The translations under genes and the position numbers were made by a program. Below, piece after piece: positions 48,459 to 58,486 of a DNA stretch of 64,000 nt. A model generated the notes under the pieces. It did not search any database, was not told the origin of the DNA, and was given only the letters and a program-made list of their open reading frames with translations. The stretch's first letter is position 1. Every line of letters starts with the position of its first letter. Source of the stretch: Pseudomonas anuradhapurensis (lineage in GTDB: Bacteria > Pseudomonadota > Gammaproteobacteria > Pseudomonadales > Pseudomonadaceae); contig NZ_CP077097.1 in the NCBI RefSeq assembly GCF_014269225.2, positions 4,351,001-4,415,000 on the forward strand, in the 5' to 3' direction.

Positions 48459-49238
48459 TCAGTGCACGTCCTTCCAGTATTCACGCTTGAGCAAATAGGC
48501 GAATACGAAGAAGAAAGCCAGGTACAGCAACACGTAGGTACCGATGCGCTGGCTTTCCAGTTTGACCGGGTTGGCCGAATAGGCCAGGAAGGTCACCAGG
48601 TTCTTGACCTTCTCGTCGAACTGCTCGGTCGTCAGGGTACCGGAATTCGGCGTAATGGTCAGCTGGTCACAGGCTTCATGGGTGATCGGGCTGCCGGTCA
48701 ACGGGTCGAACTGCTTCTTGCCATCGGTCACGGTCTGCACCTGCTTGCAACCGATCACCTGGTTGCCCTGCAGGCCAACCAGCACGTTGGGCATGCCCAC
48801 GTTCGGGAACACCTTGTTGTTCACCCCGTATGGCCGCGCCGGGTCTTCGTAGAAGCTGCGCAGGTAGGTGTACAGCCAGTCGGTGCCGCGCACCCGGGCC
48901 ACCAGGGTGAGATCGGGCGGTGCGGCACCGAACCAGGTCTTGGCGTCACTGGGCTTCATGCCGATCTGCATATGGTCACCGATCTTGGCACCGGTGAACA
49001 CCAGCTTTTCGAGCATCAGTTCGTGAGGGATGCCCAGGTCATCGGCCACCCGCTCGTAACGCTGGAACTTGGCACTGTGGCAACCCATGCAATAGTTGGC
49101 AAAGGTGCGCGCTCCGTCCTGCATGGCGGCCTTGTCGCTCAGGTCGATGTCGACCTTGTCCAGCTCCACACCGGTTTCAGCCGCGAAGGAAAAGGCAGGC
49201 ATCACTGCCAGCAAAAATACTGCAATCAACTTTTTCAT
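48459..49238 (-). CDS. petC: cytochrome c1 of the bc1 complex
   Basis: 259 residues. Cleaved signal peptide (MKKLIAVFLLAVMPAFSFA), heme c site CMGCH (C50, C53, H54), the methionine-ligand region (PNVGMPNVL area) and a C-terminal membrane anchor (GTYVLLYLAFFFVFAYLLKR, about 235-254). It passes electrons from the Rieske protein to soluble cytochrome c. The ATG shares one base with the petB stop (TGATG). Confidence 0.97.
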   Translation of the reverse strand: MKKLIAVFLLAVMPAFSFAAETGVELDKVDIDLSDKAAMQDGARTFANYCMGCHSAKFQRYERVADDLGIPHELMLEKLVFTGAKIGDHMQIGMKPSDAKTWFGAAPPDLTLVARVRGTDWLYTYLRSFYEDPARPYGVNNKVFPNVGMPNVLVGLQGNQVIGCKQVQTVTDGKKQFDPLTGSPITHEACDQLTITPNSGTLTTEQFDEKVKNLVTFLAYSANPVKLESQRIGTYVLLYLAFFFVFAYLLKREYWKDVH

Positions 49239-50452
49239 CAGCCAGTCACCCTTTCCGGAACCGGTTTGGTCTTCTCGAGCCTTGTATAGAACGGCATCAG
49301 CAGGAAGTAGGCGAAGTACAACACCGTGCACACCTGCGACAGCAAGGTACGCCCAGGTGTCGGCGCCAGTACGCCCAGCACGCCGAGGATGACGAAGGCA
49401 ATGCAGAACACCAGCAGGAAGAGCTTGCTGATCCAGCCCTTGTAGCGCATGGAGCGCACCGGGCTGCGGTCGAGCCAGGGCAGCACGAACAACACGGCAA
49501 TGGCTGCCCCCATGGCGATCACACCCATCAGCTTGTCAGGCACGGCACGCAAGATCGCGTAGAACGGCGTGAAGTACCACACAGGCGCGATGTGCTCAGG
49601 GGTCTTGAAGGCGTTGGCCTGCTCGAAGTTCGGTTTTTCCAGGAAATAACCGCCCATTTCCGGGAAGAAGAACACCACGGCGCAGAACACGAAGAGGAAC
49701 ACCACCACCCCGACAATATCCTTGACGGTGTAGTACGGGTGGAACGGAATACCGTCCAGCGGGATGCCGTTTTCGTCCTTTTTCTTCTTGATGTCGACGC
49801 CATCAGGGTTGTTCGAACCCACTTCGTGCAAGGCAAGAATGTGCAACACCACCAGGCCGAGGATCACGATCGGCAGGGCAACGACGTGCAGGGCGAAGAA
49901 GCGGTTAAGGGTAATACCCGAGATCAGGTAGTCACCGCGAATCCACTGGGTGAGGTCGCCCCCGATCACCGGGATGGCACCGAACAGCGAGATGATCACC
50001 TGGGCACCCCAGTAGGACATCTGCCCCCACGGCAGCAAGTAGCCCATGAACGCTTCGGCCATCAACGCCAGGTAGATCAGCATGCCGAACAACCATACCA
50101 GCTCGCGCGGTTTCTGATAGGAGCCGTAGAGCAGGCCGCGGAACATGTGCAGGTAGACCACGATGAAGAACGCCGACGCACCGGTAGAGTGCAGGTAGCG
50201 CAGGATCCAGCCGTACTCCACGTCACGCATGATGTACTCGACCGAGGCGAACGCCTCTTCCGCCGAGGGGGTGAAGCTCATGGTCAACCACACACCGGTG
50301 ACGATCTGGTTGACCAGCACCAGCAACGCGAGGGAGCCGAAGAAGTACAGGAAGTTGAAGTTCTTGGGTGCGTAATACTTGCTCAGGTGGTCTTCCCACA
50401 TCTTGGTGGCGGGGAAGCGAGCATCAATCCAGTCCATGAACTTGCTCATCAT
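49238..50452 (-). CDS. petB: cytochrome b of the bc1 complex
   Basis: 404 residues with eight membrane helices. Bis-heme ligands lie in helices B and D: RYLHSTGASAFFIVVYLHMF (two histidines, H86-type and H100-type) and RFFALHVVALPIVILGLVVLH. The quinol-site PEWY-like motif is PVWYFTPFYAIL (PVWY). Two adjacent ATGs (50452, 50449) overlap the petA stop. Confidence 0.97.
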   Translation of the reverse strand: MMSKFMDWIDARFPATKMWEDHLSKYYAPKNFNFLYFFGSLALLVLVNQIVTGVWLTMSFTPSAEEAFASVEYIMRDVEYGWILRYLHSTGASAFFIVVYLHMFRGLLYGSYQKPRELVWLFGMLIYLALMAEAFMGYLLPWGQMSYWGAQVIISLFGAIPVIGGDLTQWIRGDYLISGITLNRFFALHVVALPIVILGLVVLHILALHEVGSNNPDGVDIKKKKDENGIPLDGIPFHPYYTVKDIVGVVVFLFVFCAVVFFFPEMGGYFLEKPNFEQANAFKTPEHIAPVWYFTPFYAILRAVPDKLMGVIAMGAAIAVLFVLPWLDRSPVRSMRYKGWISKLFLLVFCIAFVILGVLGVLAPTPGRTLLSQVCTVLYFAYFLLMPFYTRLEKTKPVPERVTG

Positions 50453-51042
50453 GCGTTCTCCTGGTCAACGCCGATGACGACGATCTCGTCCGACTCGTAA
50501 GAGTGCGGTGGCACGGGCAGGTTGAGAGGTGCAGGCTGCGACTTGTAGACACGACCTGCCAGGTCATAGTGGGAGCCGTGGCAAGGGCAGAAGTAACCAC
50601 CAACCCATTTCGGGCCGAGGTCGGCAGGCGCGACTTCCGGGCGGAAGGTGGGTGAGCAGCCGAGGTGCGTGCACAACCCGACGAGGATAAGGATTTCCGG
50701 CTTGATCGAACGAACCTGCGGGTCAACGTAGGTTGGCTGTACCGACGCCTTGGACTCGGGGTCGGCCAAATCACCAGCGACTTTCTTCAGGTTGCCAAGG
50801 ATTTCATCCGTTCGCCGCACGATGAACACAGGCTGGCCCCGCCACTCGGCCACCATCTGCTGCCCGGCCTCGACCTTGGCAATATTGACCTTCACCGGTG
50901 CACCTGCGGCTTTCGCCTTGGCACTGGGAAACCATGACCCCACGAACGGTACCGCAGCCCCCACTGCCCCCGCTGCCCCGACTACGGATGTCGCGGCTAC
51001 GAGGAAGCGGCGCCGGCCTGCGTTGACGCCGTCATTGCTCAT
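50449..51042 (-). CDS. petA: Rieske iron-sulfur subunit of the bc1 complex
   Basis: 197 residues. The N-terminus has a Tat-type anchor (GRRRFLVAATSVVGAAGAVG). The soluble domain carries the 2Fe-2S ligands in CTHLGC (about 124-129) and CPCHGSH (about 153-159). First gene of petABC. A GAGAGGA site precedes the ATG. A weak minus-strand promoter (TTGTCA-N17-TTACCA) can be placed in the 263 bp gap upstream. Confidence 0.97.
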   Translation of the reverse strand: MSNDGVNAGRRRFLVAATSVVGAAGAVGAAVPFVGSWFPSAKAKAAGAPVKVNIAKVEAGQQMVAEWRGQPVFIVRRTDEILGNLKKVAGDLADPESKASVQPTYVDPQVRSIKPEILILVGLCTHLGCSPTFRPEVAPADLGPKWVGGYFCPCHGSHYDLAGRVYKSQPAPLNLPVPPHSYESDEIVVIGVDQENA

Positions 51043-51253
51043 TCAGTCCTCTCCCATCAGCTTGCTTGGCCTGTTGAACCAGACCTGTACTTAGGTTGTG
51101 TCAGTGGCACTAAAAATTGGCCGCCATGGTAAGAAACAAATCCACACACTGACAAGGTGATTACCCCGACCAAGGGCGCCTACCCACGCTTTGCTTGATC
51201 TGCGTCTATGCGACAAGTGGTCACTGACATGCTGACAGGTTAGTTCAAGACAT

Positions 51254-51288
51254 AAAAAAAGCCCGGTTCCAAGGAACCGGGCTTTTTT
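51254..51288 (-). terminator. terminator of rplM-rpsI
   Basis: Stem AAAAAAGCCCGGTTCC / GGAACCGGGCTTTTTT, 18 bp after rpsI; works in both directions. Confidence 0.92.
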
Positions 51289-51305
51289 CGACTGCCGAAG
51301 CGGTA

Positions 51306-51698
51306 TTAACGCTTGGAGTACTGAGGACGCTTACGCGCTTTACGCAGACCCACTTTCTTACGCTCGACTTCACGAGCGTCGCGGGTGACGTAGCCAGCAC
51401 GACGCAGAGCGCCACGCAGGGTTTCGTCGTATTCCATCAGAGCGCGGGTGATACCGTGACGGATCGCACCGGCCTGACCGCTGACACCACCACCGGAAAC
51501 GGTGACGTAGATGTCGAACTTCTCGACGGTTTCGGTCAGCTCGAGCGGCTGACGAACAACCATGCGAGCGGTTTCACGACCGAAGAACACGTCCAGAGAA
51601 CGGTTGTTGATGGAAATGTTACCAGTACCCGGACGCAGGAATACGCGAGCGGTTGCGGTCTTGCGACGGCCAGTGCCGTAGTTTTGAGTCGCCGACAT
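51306..51698 (-). CDS. rpsI: 30S ribosomal protein S9
   Basis: 130 residues: [20 protein letters not shown] at the start, [20 protein letters not shown] and the basic tail [11 protein letters not shown] that reaches the P-site tRNA. Lies 14 bp after rplM. Confidence 0.99.
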   Translation of the reverse strand: MSATQNYGTGRRKTATARVFLRPGTGNISINNRSLDVFFGRETARMVVRQPLELTETVEKFDIYVTVSGGGVSGQAGAIRHGITRALMEYDETLRGALRRAGYVTRDAREVERKKVGLRKARKRPQYSKR

Positions 51699-51712
51699 AA
51701 TGAACTATCCCG

Positions 51713-52141
51713 TTAGATCTTCAGTTCTTGAGGCTGCTGAGCAGTGTGTGGGTGAGCAGCACCCGCGTACACTTTCAGCTTGCGGTACATGTCGCGACCC
51801 AGCGGGTTCTTCGGCAGCATGCCTTTGACCGCAGTTTCGATAACACGCTCAGGGGCCTTGGCGATCAACTTCTCGAAGTTGATTTCCTTGATACCGCCCG
51901 GGAAACCGGAGTGGGAGTAGTACATCTTGTCGGAAGACTTGGCACCAGTCACACGAACCTGCTCGGCGTTGATAACGACGATGTAGTCGCCGGTGTCAAC
52001 GTGAGGGGTGTATTCTGGCTTGTGTTTGCCACGCAGACGGCTAGCGATTTCGGTAGCCAGACGACCCAGGGTCTGGCCAGCGGCGTCGACTACGAACCAC
52101 TCGCGCTTTACTGTTTCCGGTTTAGCAGTAAAAGTTTTCAT
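51713..52141 (-). CDS. rplM: 50S ribosomal protein L13
   Basis: 142 residues: [20 protein letters not shown] at about 14-33, [20 protein letters not shown] and [20 protein letters not shown] are the family blocks. First gene of the rplM-rpsI operon. Confidence 0.99.
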   Translation of the reverse strand: MKTFTAKPETVKREWFVVDAAGQTLGRLATEIASRLRGKHKPEYTPHVDTGDYIVVINAEQVRVTGAKSSDKMYYSHSGFPGGIKEINFEKLIAKAPERVIETAVKGMLPKNPLGRDMYRKLKVYAGAAHPHTAQQPQELKI

Positions 52142-52184
52142 TCTCTAAAGCCTCAGAGGCCGCCCAGCGAAAAATAGACGGCGA

Positions 52185-52213
52185 ATCTTACTGGATAGTG
52201 CACAGCTTGCCAA
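52185..52213 (-). promoter_or_regulatory. rplM-rpsI promoter
   Basis: Minus strand TTGGCA (52213-52208), 17 bases, TAAGAT (52190-52185). Start point near 52178, about 37 bases before the rplM ATG. Confidence 0.7.
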
Positions 52214-52399
52214 GGGCAAGCGCGCAGCCGAACACTGACGCTTTTGGGGGCTCGGGTCAGGCACGCCAACGTTCGACGGGGTTCTTCCTGCATGGTGGTG
52301 CATCACTTCCGCCACACGGAGAGGGGCCGAATTATCCAGATTGCGCGAAATTTTTCAACCTGCTTTGATGAGCTTTCATTGCCAAGGAGTGTCTACCCG

Positions 52400-53440
52400 A
52401 TGGAATACCGCCAGCTCGGCCGTACCGACCTCAACGTCAGCGCCCTGTGCCTGGGCACCATGACCTGGGGCGAACAGAACGACCAGGCCGAGGCCTTCGA
52501 GCAGATTGCCCGGGCCAAAGCCGCCGGGGTCAACTTCATCGACACCGCCGAAATGTACCCGGTGCCGCCCCGCCCCGAAACCTACGCCGCCACCGAGCGC
52601 ATCATCGGCAACTGGTTCCGCGCCAGGGGTGATCGCGACGACTGGCTGCTGGCCAGCAAGGTCGCCGGCCCGGGCAACGGCATCAGCCACATTCGCGACG
52701 GCCAGCTCAAGCACAACCGCCAGCACATCGTTGCGGCGCTGGACGAGAGCCTCAAGCGCCTGCACACCGACCGCATCGACCTGTACCAGTTGCACTGGCC
52801 GGAGCGCAGCACCAACTTCTTCGGCAAGCTGGGCTACCAGCACCTGCCACAGGACCACTTCACCCCGCTGGAAGAAACCCTCGAAGTGCTCGACGAGCAG
52901 GTGCGTGCCGGCAAGATCCGCCACATCGGCCTGTCCAACGAAACACCGTGGGGCACCATGAAGTTCCTGCAGTTGGCCGAGAGCCGTGGCTGGCCGCGGG
53001 CGGTGTCGATCCAGAACCCGTACAACCTGCTCAACCGCAGCTTCGAAGTGGGCCTGGCGGAAGTGGCCATCCGCGAGCAGTGCGGCCTGCTGGCCTACTC
53101 GCCGCTGGCCTTCGGCATGCTCTCGGGCAAGTACGAGAACGGCGCGCGGCCAGCCAATGCGCGCCTGACCCTGTTCAGCCGTTTTGCCCGCTATTCCAAC
53201 CCGCAGACCGTGGCCGCCTGCAGCCGTTATGTGCAGTTGGCCCACGAGCACGGCCTGGACCCGGCGCAGATGGCCCTGGCATTCGTCACCCGGCAGCCGT
53301 TCGTGACCAGCAACATCATTGGCGCGACCAGCCTCGCGCAGCTGGACAGCAACCTGGCCAGCCTGGAGCTGAAGCTGAGCGATGAGCTGCTGGCGGCGAT
53401 CGAGGCAATTCACCAGCAGCAGCCGAACCCGGCGCCTTGA
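52400..53440 (+). CDS. NADP(H)-dependent aldo-keto reductase (Tas-like)
   Basis: 346-residue TIM-barrel reductase. It begins MEYRQLGRTDLNVSALCLGT; the catalytic tetrad is visible as D and Y in NFIDTAEMYPVP (about 46-57), K in WLLASKVAG (about 83-91) and H in LYQLHWPERS (about 125-134). It matches E. coli Tas, including the long insert between barrel strands 3 and 4. AAGGAG stands before the ATG. Substrate unknown. Single gene. Confidence 0.92.
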   Translation: MEYRQLGRTDLNVSALCLGTMTWGEQNDQAEAFEQIARAKAAGVNFIDTAEMYPVPPRPETYAATERIIGNWFRARGDRDDWLLASKVAGPGNGISHIRDGQLKHNRQHIVAALDESLKRLHTDRIDLYQLHWPERSTNFFGKLGYQHLPQDHFTPLEETLEVLDEQVRAGKIRHIGLSNETPWGTMKFLQLAESRGWPRAVSIQNPYNLLNRSFEVGLAEVAIREQCGLLAYSPLAFGMLSGKYENGARPANARLTLFSRFARYSNPQTVAACSRYVQLAHEHGLDPAQMALAFVTRQPFVTSNIIGATSLAQLDSNLASLELKLSDELLAAIEAIHQQQPNPAP

Positions 53441-53544
53441 GCCGAAAGGGGTCGCGCAGCGGCCCCCAATTGCACAGGCTGGACAGCATCGCCAAAAAAT
53501 AAGACGATCCAGCCGGTGATTGACCACTCTACCCTATAAGAACA

Positions 53545-54549
53545 ATGACAATGATGTTTACCCAACCCTCCGCGTCGCTGCGGCGCGTCAGCATCCTGGC
53601 CATTGACAAGGTGTTCGCTTCGACCCTGATGCAGGCCAAGGACTTCTTCCACCTCGCCAGCCTGCGCTACGGCAAGCAGCTTGGCCTGGGCCTGCAGCCC
53701 ATGTTCGAGATTCGCCTGGTGAGCCCGGACGGCCAGCCCGTGGACAGCTTCAGCAATGTGCAGCTGCCGGTCGACGGTGGCCTGGACGATGCCGACGTGA
53801 TCATCCTGCCGGCCTTCTGGGACGATTTCGACAACTTGCTGCAGCGTTATCCACAGGTGCTGCCATGGTTGCGCGAGCAGCATGCACGTGGCGCGGTGCT
53901 GTGCGCCGAGGCCAGCGGTGTATTCTGGCTGGCCGAGTCCGGCCTGCTCGACGGCAAGGAGGCGACCACCTACTGGCGCTTCTTCAACAGCTTTGCCGAG
54001 CGTTTCCCGAAGATCCGGCTGAACCAGGACAAGCACCTGACCGACGCCGACAACCTGTATTGCGCCGGCGGCACCACCTCGGCCTGCGACCTGTACATCT
54101 ACCTGATCGAACGTTTCTGCGGCGCCAACGTGGCCCGCGCCGTGTCGCGTGACATCCTCTACGAAGTGCAGCGCAACTACACCCCGGGGCGCATGGGCTT
54201 TGGCGGCCAGAAGCTGCATCAGGACCTGATCATCCTGCAGATCCAGCACTGGCTGGAGGAACACTTCGCCGACAAGTTCCGCTTCGAGGACGTGGCCCGC
54301 AACCACGGCATGAGCATCCGCAACTTCATGCGCCGCTTCCAGGGAGCGACCGGCGACAAGCCGCTACATTACCTGCAACGGCTGCGGATCGAGACGGCCA
54401 AGGGCTTGCTGTCGAGTACGCGCAAGAGCATCAAGACCATCAGCTACGAGGTCGGCTATGACGATGCCAGTTTCTTCGCGCGGCTGTTCCGTCAGCACAC
54501 GGAGTTGTCGCCGAACCAGTATCGGCAGCAGTTCATGCAGGAGGCCTGA
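53545..54549 (+). CDS. GlxA-like AraC-family regulator with DJ-1/PfpI domain
   Basis: 334 residues. Residues ~14-190 are a class I glutamine-amidotransferase-like domain (DVIILPAFWDDFDNL; VLCAEASGVFWLAESGLLDG with the nucleophile-elbow cysteine; ATTYW). Residues ~225-330 are an AraC-type double HTH (FRFEDVARNHGMSIRNFMRR, IKTISYEVGYDDASFFARLF). In P. aeruginosa relatives control arginine, glycine betaine or carnitine use. The target here is unknown; no catabolic operon is adjacent. Confidence 0.92.
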   Translation: MTMMFTQPSASLRRVSILAIDKVFASTLMQAKDFFHLASLRYGKQLGLGLQPMFEIRLVSPDGQPVDSFSNVQLPVDGGLDDADVIILPAFWDDFDNLLQRYPQVLPWLREQHARGAVLCAEASGVFWLAESGLLDGKEATTYWRFFNSFAERFPKIRLNQDKHLTDADNLYCAGGTTSACDLYIYLIERFCGANVARAVSRDILYEVQRNYTPGRMGFGGQKLHQDLIILQIQHWLEEHFADKFRFEDVARNHGMSIRNFMRRFQGATGDKPLHYLQRLRIETAKGLLSSTRKSIKTISYEVGYDDASFFARLFRQHTELSPNQYRQQFMQEA

Positions 54550-54598
54550 AGGCCATAGGGCCGAGGGCCAGGGGGCCGCTTTGCGGCCCCAAGCATGT

Positions 54599-55693
54599 TT
54601 ACGGCTTGTGCGCGCGCGCCAGGAATTCGTGCGACTGCATCTCCAGCAACCGGCTCAGGGTACGCTGGAACTCGAAGGCCAGGCGCCCGCCGGTATACAG
54701 GTCCTTCAGCTCCACCTCGGCCGAGATGATCAGCTTGACGTTGCGGTCGTAGAACTCGTCCACCATGTTGATGAAGCGCCGGGCGATGTCGTCGGTGGTG
54801 ACGCCCATCTGCTCGACGTTGCTCAGCAGCACGGCATGGAAGATCTTGCCCAGCTCGATGTAGTCGTTCTGGCTACGCGGGCCATCGCACAGGGCGCGGA
54901 AGTCGAACCAGGCCACGTCGTCACAGGTCAGCAGGGCCTGGATCGGGCGATTCTCGATCATCAGCACGTCGTTCTCGACCGCCTGGGTGCACTCAGGGGT
55001 CAATGCCTTGAAGCTGGCGCGCAGGCTTTGGTGCGCCGCCTCATCGAGCGGGTAGTGGTACAGTTCGGCCTGTTCCAGGTGACGCAGGCGATAGTCGACC
55101 CCGCTGTCGACGTTCACCACCTCGGTGTACTGCTTGATCATGGCAATCGCCGGCAGGAAGCGCGCGCGCTGCAAGCCGTCCTTGTACAGGCCGTCCGGCA
55201 CGATGTTGGAGGTCGCCACCAGCGATACGCCGTTCTTGAACAGCTCTTCCATCAAGGTGCCGAGGATCATCGCGTCGGTAATGTCCGAGACGAAGAATTC
55301 GTCGAAGCAGATTACCTTGGCTTCTTCGCTGAAGCGTTTGGCGATGATGGTCAGCGGGTTCTTCTCGCCCTTGAGGGTTTTCATTTCCTCGTGCACACGC
55401 TTCATGAAGCGGTGGAAGTGCGTACGCATCTTCTGCTTGAACGGCAGCGCCTCGAAGAAAGTATCGACCAGGTAGGTCTTGCCGCGCCCTACCCCACCCC
55501 AGAAGTACAGGCCCTTGACCGGGGCCTGCTCCTTCCTGCCGAACAGCTTGCCGAACATGCCCGGCTTGTTGTTCTGCGCATGCACCAGGTCGTCGTACAG
55601 GCGCTGCAGGTGACGTACCGCAGTTTCCTGCGCCGCATCATGAAAGAAGTCGGGACGTTTCAGATCTGCTTGATATCGTTCTAGGGGCGTCAT
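54599..55693 (-). CDS. zapE: cell division ATPase ZapE (AFG1 family)
   Basis: 364-residue AAA ATPase that acts on the Z ring, seen as the AFG1/LACE1 family. Walker A GGVGRGKTYLVD (about 66-77), Walker B-like VICFDEFFVSDI (about 128-139), sensor SLVATSN and LRHLEQAELYHYP. Like zapG, in many gammaproteobacteria it lies next to rplM-rpsI; here an aldo-keto reductase gene and a regulator stand between. Confidence 0.94.
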   Translation of the reverse strand: MTPLERYQADLKRPDFFHDAAQETAVRHLQRLYDDLVHAQNNKPGMFGKLFGRKEQAPVKGLYFWGGVGRGKTYLVDTFFEALPFKQKMRTHFHRFMKRVHEEMKTLKGEKNPLTIIAKRFSEEAKVICFDEFFVSDITDAMILGTLMEELFKNGVSLVATSNIVPDGLYKDGLQRARFLPAIAMIKQYTEVVNVDSGVDYRLRHLEQAELYHYPLDEAAHQSLRASFKALTPECTQAVENDVLMIENRPIQALLTCDDVAWFDFRALCDGPRSQNDYIELGKIFHAVLLSNVEQMGVTTDDIARRFINMVDEFYDRNVKLIISAEVELKDLYTGGRLAFEFQRTLSRLLEMQSHEFLARAHKP

Positions 55694-55713
55694 GATTTCG
55701 TTAGCGGGGCAAC

Positions 55714-55747
55714 AAAAAACGGGCCGTCACTGTAGCGACAGGCCCGC
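55714..55747 (-). terminator. terminator of trpS
   Basis: Minus strand CGGGCC ... GGCCCG stem with inner pairing TGTCGCTACAGTGAC, followed by TTTTTTG, 100 bp after the trpS stop and just before zapE. Confidence 0.85.
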
Positions 55748-55761
55748 TTAATGGCAATCAG

Positions 55762-55849
55762 TCTGTGGGAGCGGGCGTGCCCGCGAACACCGGCAAAGCC
55801 GGTGCCATGCACCGCGGCGCCTGTTTCGCGGGCACGCCCGCTCCCACAT
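55762..55849. repeat. REP pair (family B)
   Basis: Inverted copies GTGGGAGCGGGCGTGCCCGC / GCGGGCACGCCCGCTCCCAC with a GCCGGTGCC hairpin between, directly after trpS. Confidence 0.92.
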
Positions 55850-57198
55850 CAGTCTGGTTGTGGCGCCAAGGCTACACGCAGGCTTTCGATGGCCGCATCA
55901 CGCGCCTCGGCGTTGTCGAACTGCGGCCCGTCGGCGACCTGTTCGCCGTTCAGCCACAGACCGAAGCCCAGGCCCTCGACGCGCACATCTGCCTCGCCAC
56001 CTTGTTGCAGCTGTTTGCTCACGGCACCGGCGCTCTTGCCGTCGGCGAAGCTGCGCGACAGCAGCAACTGTTCACCGTCGGCGCCCAGCAGGCGGAAGCG
56101 GAAGCTGCCGTCTTCATCACGGAAGCTGACGAACCGCGCGCTCTTGGCGGCCTTTTTCTTCACTTCGGTGCTGGCTTGCAGATTGGTGCGGAACGAACGC
56201 AGGCCAACCGCCTCGCGCAGTTGTTCGAGGAACGGCGTGGCGATCTTGCGCGCCTTGGCGGCACCGGCCAGCAGAATGTCTTCCAGGTCTGCCGGGCGGG
56301 CAATCAGCTGGTGGTAGTACTCGCGCTTCTCCGCCAGCTGGCCGTCCAGCAGCTGGAACAGGCGCTGCTTGGCCTCGCCCCAGCCCAGGCCCTGCAGCAG
56401 TTCCTCGCGGAACTCGGCGCATTGTGCCGGCGTCGAGAAGGCCTGGAACAGGGTGAACAGATGGGCGTTGTCGGGGTCTTTCGCTTCGCCGGGGGCGCGC
56501 GAGTCGGTGACGATGCGCGAAATGGCGTCCTTCATTTCCTTGGCGCTGGCGAACAGCGGGATGGTGTTGTCGTAGCTCTTGGACATCTTGCGCCCGTCCA
56601 GGCCCGGCAGGGTCGCCACGCTTTCCTCGATCACCGCCTCAGGCAAGGCGAAGAAGTCCTTGCCCTGGCCGAACAGGTGGTTGAAGCGCTGGCCGATGTC
56701 ACGGGCCATTTCCACGTGCTGGATCTGGTCACGCCCGACCGGCACCTTGTTGGCGTTGAACATCAGGATGTCGGCAGCCATCAGCACCGGGTAGCTGTAC
56801 AGGCCCATGGTCACCCCGGCATCCGGGTCTTCGCCGTTTTCCAGGTTCTTGTCCACCGAGGCCTTGTAGGCGTGCGCGCGGTTGAGCAGGCCTTTGGCGC
56901 TGACGCAGGTCAGCAGCCAGGTCAGTTCGGGGATTTCCGGGATGTCGGACTGGCGGTAGAAGGTCACCTTGTCCGGGTCGAGGCCGCCGGCCAGCCAGGT
57001 GGCGGCGATTTCCAGGCGCGAGCGCTGGATGCGCAGCGGGTCGTCGCACTTGATCAGCGCGTGGTAGTCCGCCAGGAAATAGAACGAGTCGACGCCGGGC
57101 TGCTGGCTGGCAAGGATGGCCGGGCGGATGGCGCCGGCATAGTTGCCCAGGTGCGGAGTGCCGGTGGTGGTGATACCGGTAAGAATGCGCGTGGTCAT
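55849..57198 (-). CDS. trpS: tryptophanyl-tRNA synthetase with C-terminal extension
   Basis: 449 residues against about 330 for the usual bacterial enzyme. Residues 1-335 are the class I synthetase: HIGH-like [11 protein letters not shown] (about 13-23), the tryptophan-site block, and KMSKS in [12 protein letters not shown] (about 199-210). The last ~95 residues form a separate part, [20 protein letters not shown] followed by [11 protein letters not shown], which resembles a YegP/DUF1508-type domain. This longer type is known in pseudomonads and some other bacteria. It charges tRNA-Trp. A REP pair and a terminator follow. Confidence 0.93.
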   Translation of the reverse strand: MTTRILTGITTTGTPHLGNYAGAIRPAILASQQPGVDSFYFLADYHALIKCDDPLRIQRSRLEIAATWLAGGLDPDKVTFYRQSDIPEIPELTWLLTCVSAKGLLNRAHAYKASVDKNLENGEDPDAGVTMGLYSYPVLMAADILMFNANKVPVGRDQIQHVEMARDIGQRFNHLFGQGKDFFALPEAVIEESVATLPGLDGRKMSKSYDNTIPLFASAKEMKDAISRIVTDSRAPGEAKDPDNAHLFTLFQAFSTPAQCAEFREELLQGLGWGEAKQRLFQLLDGQLAEKREYYHQLIARPADLEDILLAGAAKARKIATPFLEQLREAVGLRSFRTNLQASTEVKKKAAKSARFVSFRDEDGSFRFRLLGADGEQLLLSRSFADGKSAGAVSKQLQQGGEADVRVEGLGFGLWLNGEQVADGPQFDNAEARDAAIESLRVALAPQPD

Positions 57199-57223
57199 GG
57201 GTGTTCGCTTATTCAGGCTTGGC

Positions 57224-57859
57224 TCAGTTCGAAAGGCGCGGCAGCAGCAGATCCTTCAGATCGGTCAGCTTGCCATGGAAGAAGTGTCCGCATTCTGCCA
57301 CTTTCAGCAGCTCATGGGGGCGCGACAGGCTGTCGGACCATTCGTAAACCAGCTGCGGCGCAACGACTTCATCGGTGTCAGGCTGCACCACGATGATCGG
57401 GCACTGCTGCGGCAGCGCAAATTCCGGCGTCAGGCGCATCACCGCCGGGGCGATCATGAACAGCTGCTGCAGGGTTACCCCGGCGGCTTCCAGGCGGCCG
57501 GCCAGGCTAATGGCGACAAAGCCACCGAACGAGAAGCCCATCAGCACCAGCGGCAGCCCGGGGTGCTTTTCGCGCAGCCAGGCCGCGGCAGCCTCGGCAT
57601 CGGCCACTTCGCCAGCGCCCATGTCATGGCTGCCGGCGCTCTGGCCGACGCCACGGTAGTTGAAACGCAGGGTCACATAGCCAGCATCACGGGCAGTGCG
57701 TTGCAGGGTCGAGACCACCTTGTTGAGCATGGTGCCGCCCTGGACCGGGTTGGGGTGGCAGATCAGCACCACGCCACGGGCATCGGCCACGTCCAGATAC
57801 AAGGCTTCCAGCTGGCCGCTGGGGCCATCGATGAACAAGGGGGTTTCGCGGACAAGCAA
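57224..57859 (-). CDS. small alpha/beta hydrolase (YheT/dienelactone-like group)
   Basis: 211 residues from a TTG start, preceded by CGGAG nine bases upstream; no nearer ATG or GTG fits. The hydrolase fold shows [16 protein letters not shown] (oxyanion region), [20 protein letters not shown], the nucleophile elbow GFSFGGFVA (Ser near 110), the acid at QPDTDEVV and the histidine in CGHFFHG (near 196). Substrate unknown. Lies 25 bp upstream of trpS on the same strand, so it may share its transcript. Confidence 0.88.
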   Translation of the reverse strand: MLVRETPLFIDGPSGQLEALYLDVADARGVVLICHPNPVQGGTMLNKVVSTLQRTARDAGYVTLRFNYRGVGQSAGSHDMGAGEVADAEAAAAWLREKHPGLPLVLMGFSFGGFVAISLAGRLEAAGVTLQQLFMIAPAVMRLTPEFALPQQCPIIVVQPDTDEVVAPQLVYEWSDSLSRPHELLKVAECGHFFHGKLTDLKDLLLPRLSN

Positions 57860-57994
57860 GGCACTACTCCGTGACCTCGGAAGGGGTCGATTCGTCTAGG
57901 TGAGGAATTCTGTTCTGATTTGCGATCGCTCGCGGTATACAGCGCAGGTCTGAGCCGTTAACGTAAAGCAAAGCCGTTTATAGAGGAAGGACTC

Positions 57995-58429
57995 GTGGAA
58001 CTCTCGCTCCTTGTTTGGTTGTTGCCGACCCTGGCCCTGGTCATCGGCGTGGTGGTCGGTTTCGTCGTCGCTCGCCTGCTGCCCAATGCAGCACCGAGCA
58101 GCACCCAACGTCAACTGGATGATATCCAGAAGCGCTTCGACAGCTATCAGAACGAAGTGGTAACTCATTTCAACAGCACTGCCGTACTGGTCAAGAAGCT
58201 GACCCAGAGCTATCAGGACGTGCAAGATCACCTGGCCGAAGGCGCCAACAGCCTGGCCCTCGACGACGTCACTCGCCAACGCCTGCTGGCGGCCCTGCAC
58301 TCCGAGGCAGCGCAAGGCCCGCGCGACCGCCTGACCCCGCCGAAGGACGCCGAAGCGCCGCGCGACTACGCACCGAAGGCGCCGAACTCGCCGGGCATGC
58401 TCGACGAGAGCTACGGCCTCAAGCGCTGA
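57995..58429 (+). CDS. zapG: ZapG/YhcB-family membrane protein (DUF1043)
   Basis: 144 residues from a GTG start with GAGGAAGG upstream. One N-terminal helix (LSLLVWLLPTLALVIGVVVG), then a coiled coil with QRQLDDIQKRFDSYQNEVVT and a low-complexity proline/alanine tail. YhcB/ZapG links cell envelope synthesis and division and interacts with the divisome. Confidence 0.92.
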   Translation: MELSLLVWLLPTLALVIGVVVGFVVARLLPNAAPSSTQRQLDDIQKRFDSYQNEVVTHFNSTAVLVKKLTQSYQDVQDHLAEGANSLALDDVTRQRLLAALHSEAAQGPRDRLTPPKDAEAPRDYAPKAPNSPGMLDESYGLKR

Positions 58430-58444
58430 ACTGCCGAACATGAC

Positions 58445-58469
58445 AAAGGCCTCGCAAGAGGCCTTTTTT
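58445..58469 (+). terminator. terminator of zapG
   Basis: Stem AAAGGCCTC / GAGGCCTTT with loop GCAA and a T tract, 15 bp after the stop. Confidence 0.92.
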
Positions 58470-58486
58470 GTGGGCTGGATTCACTG

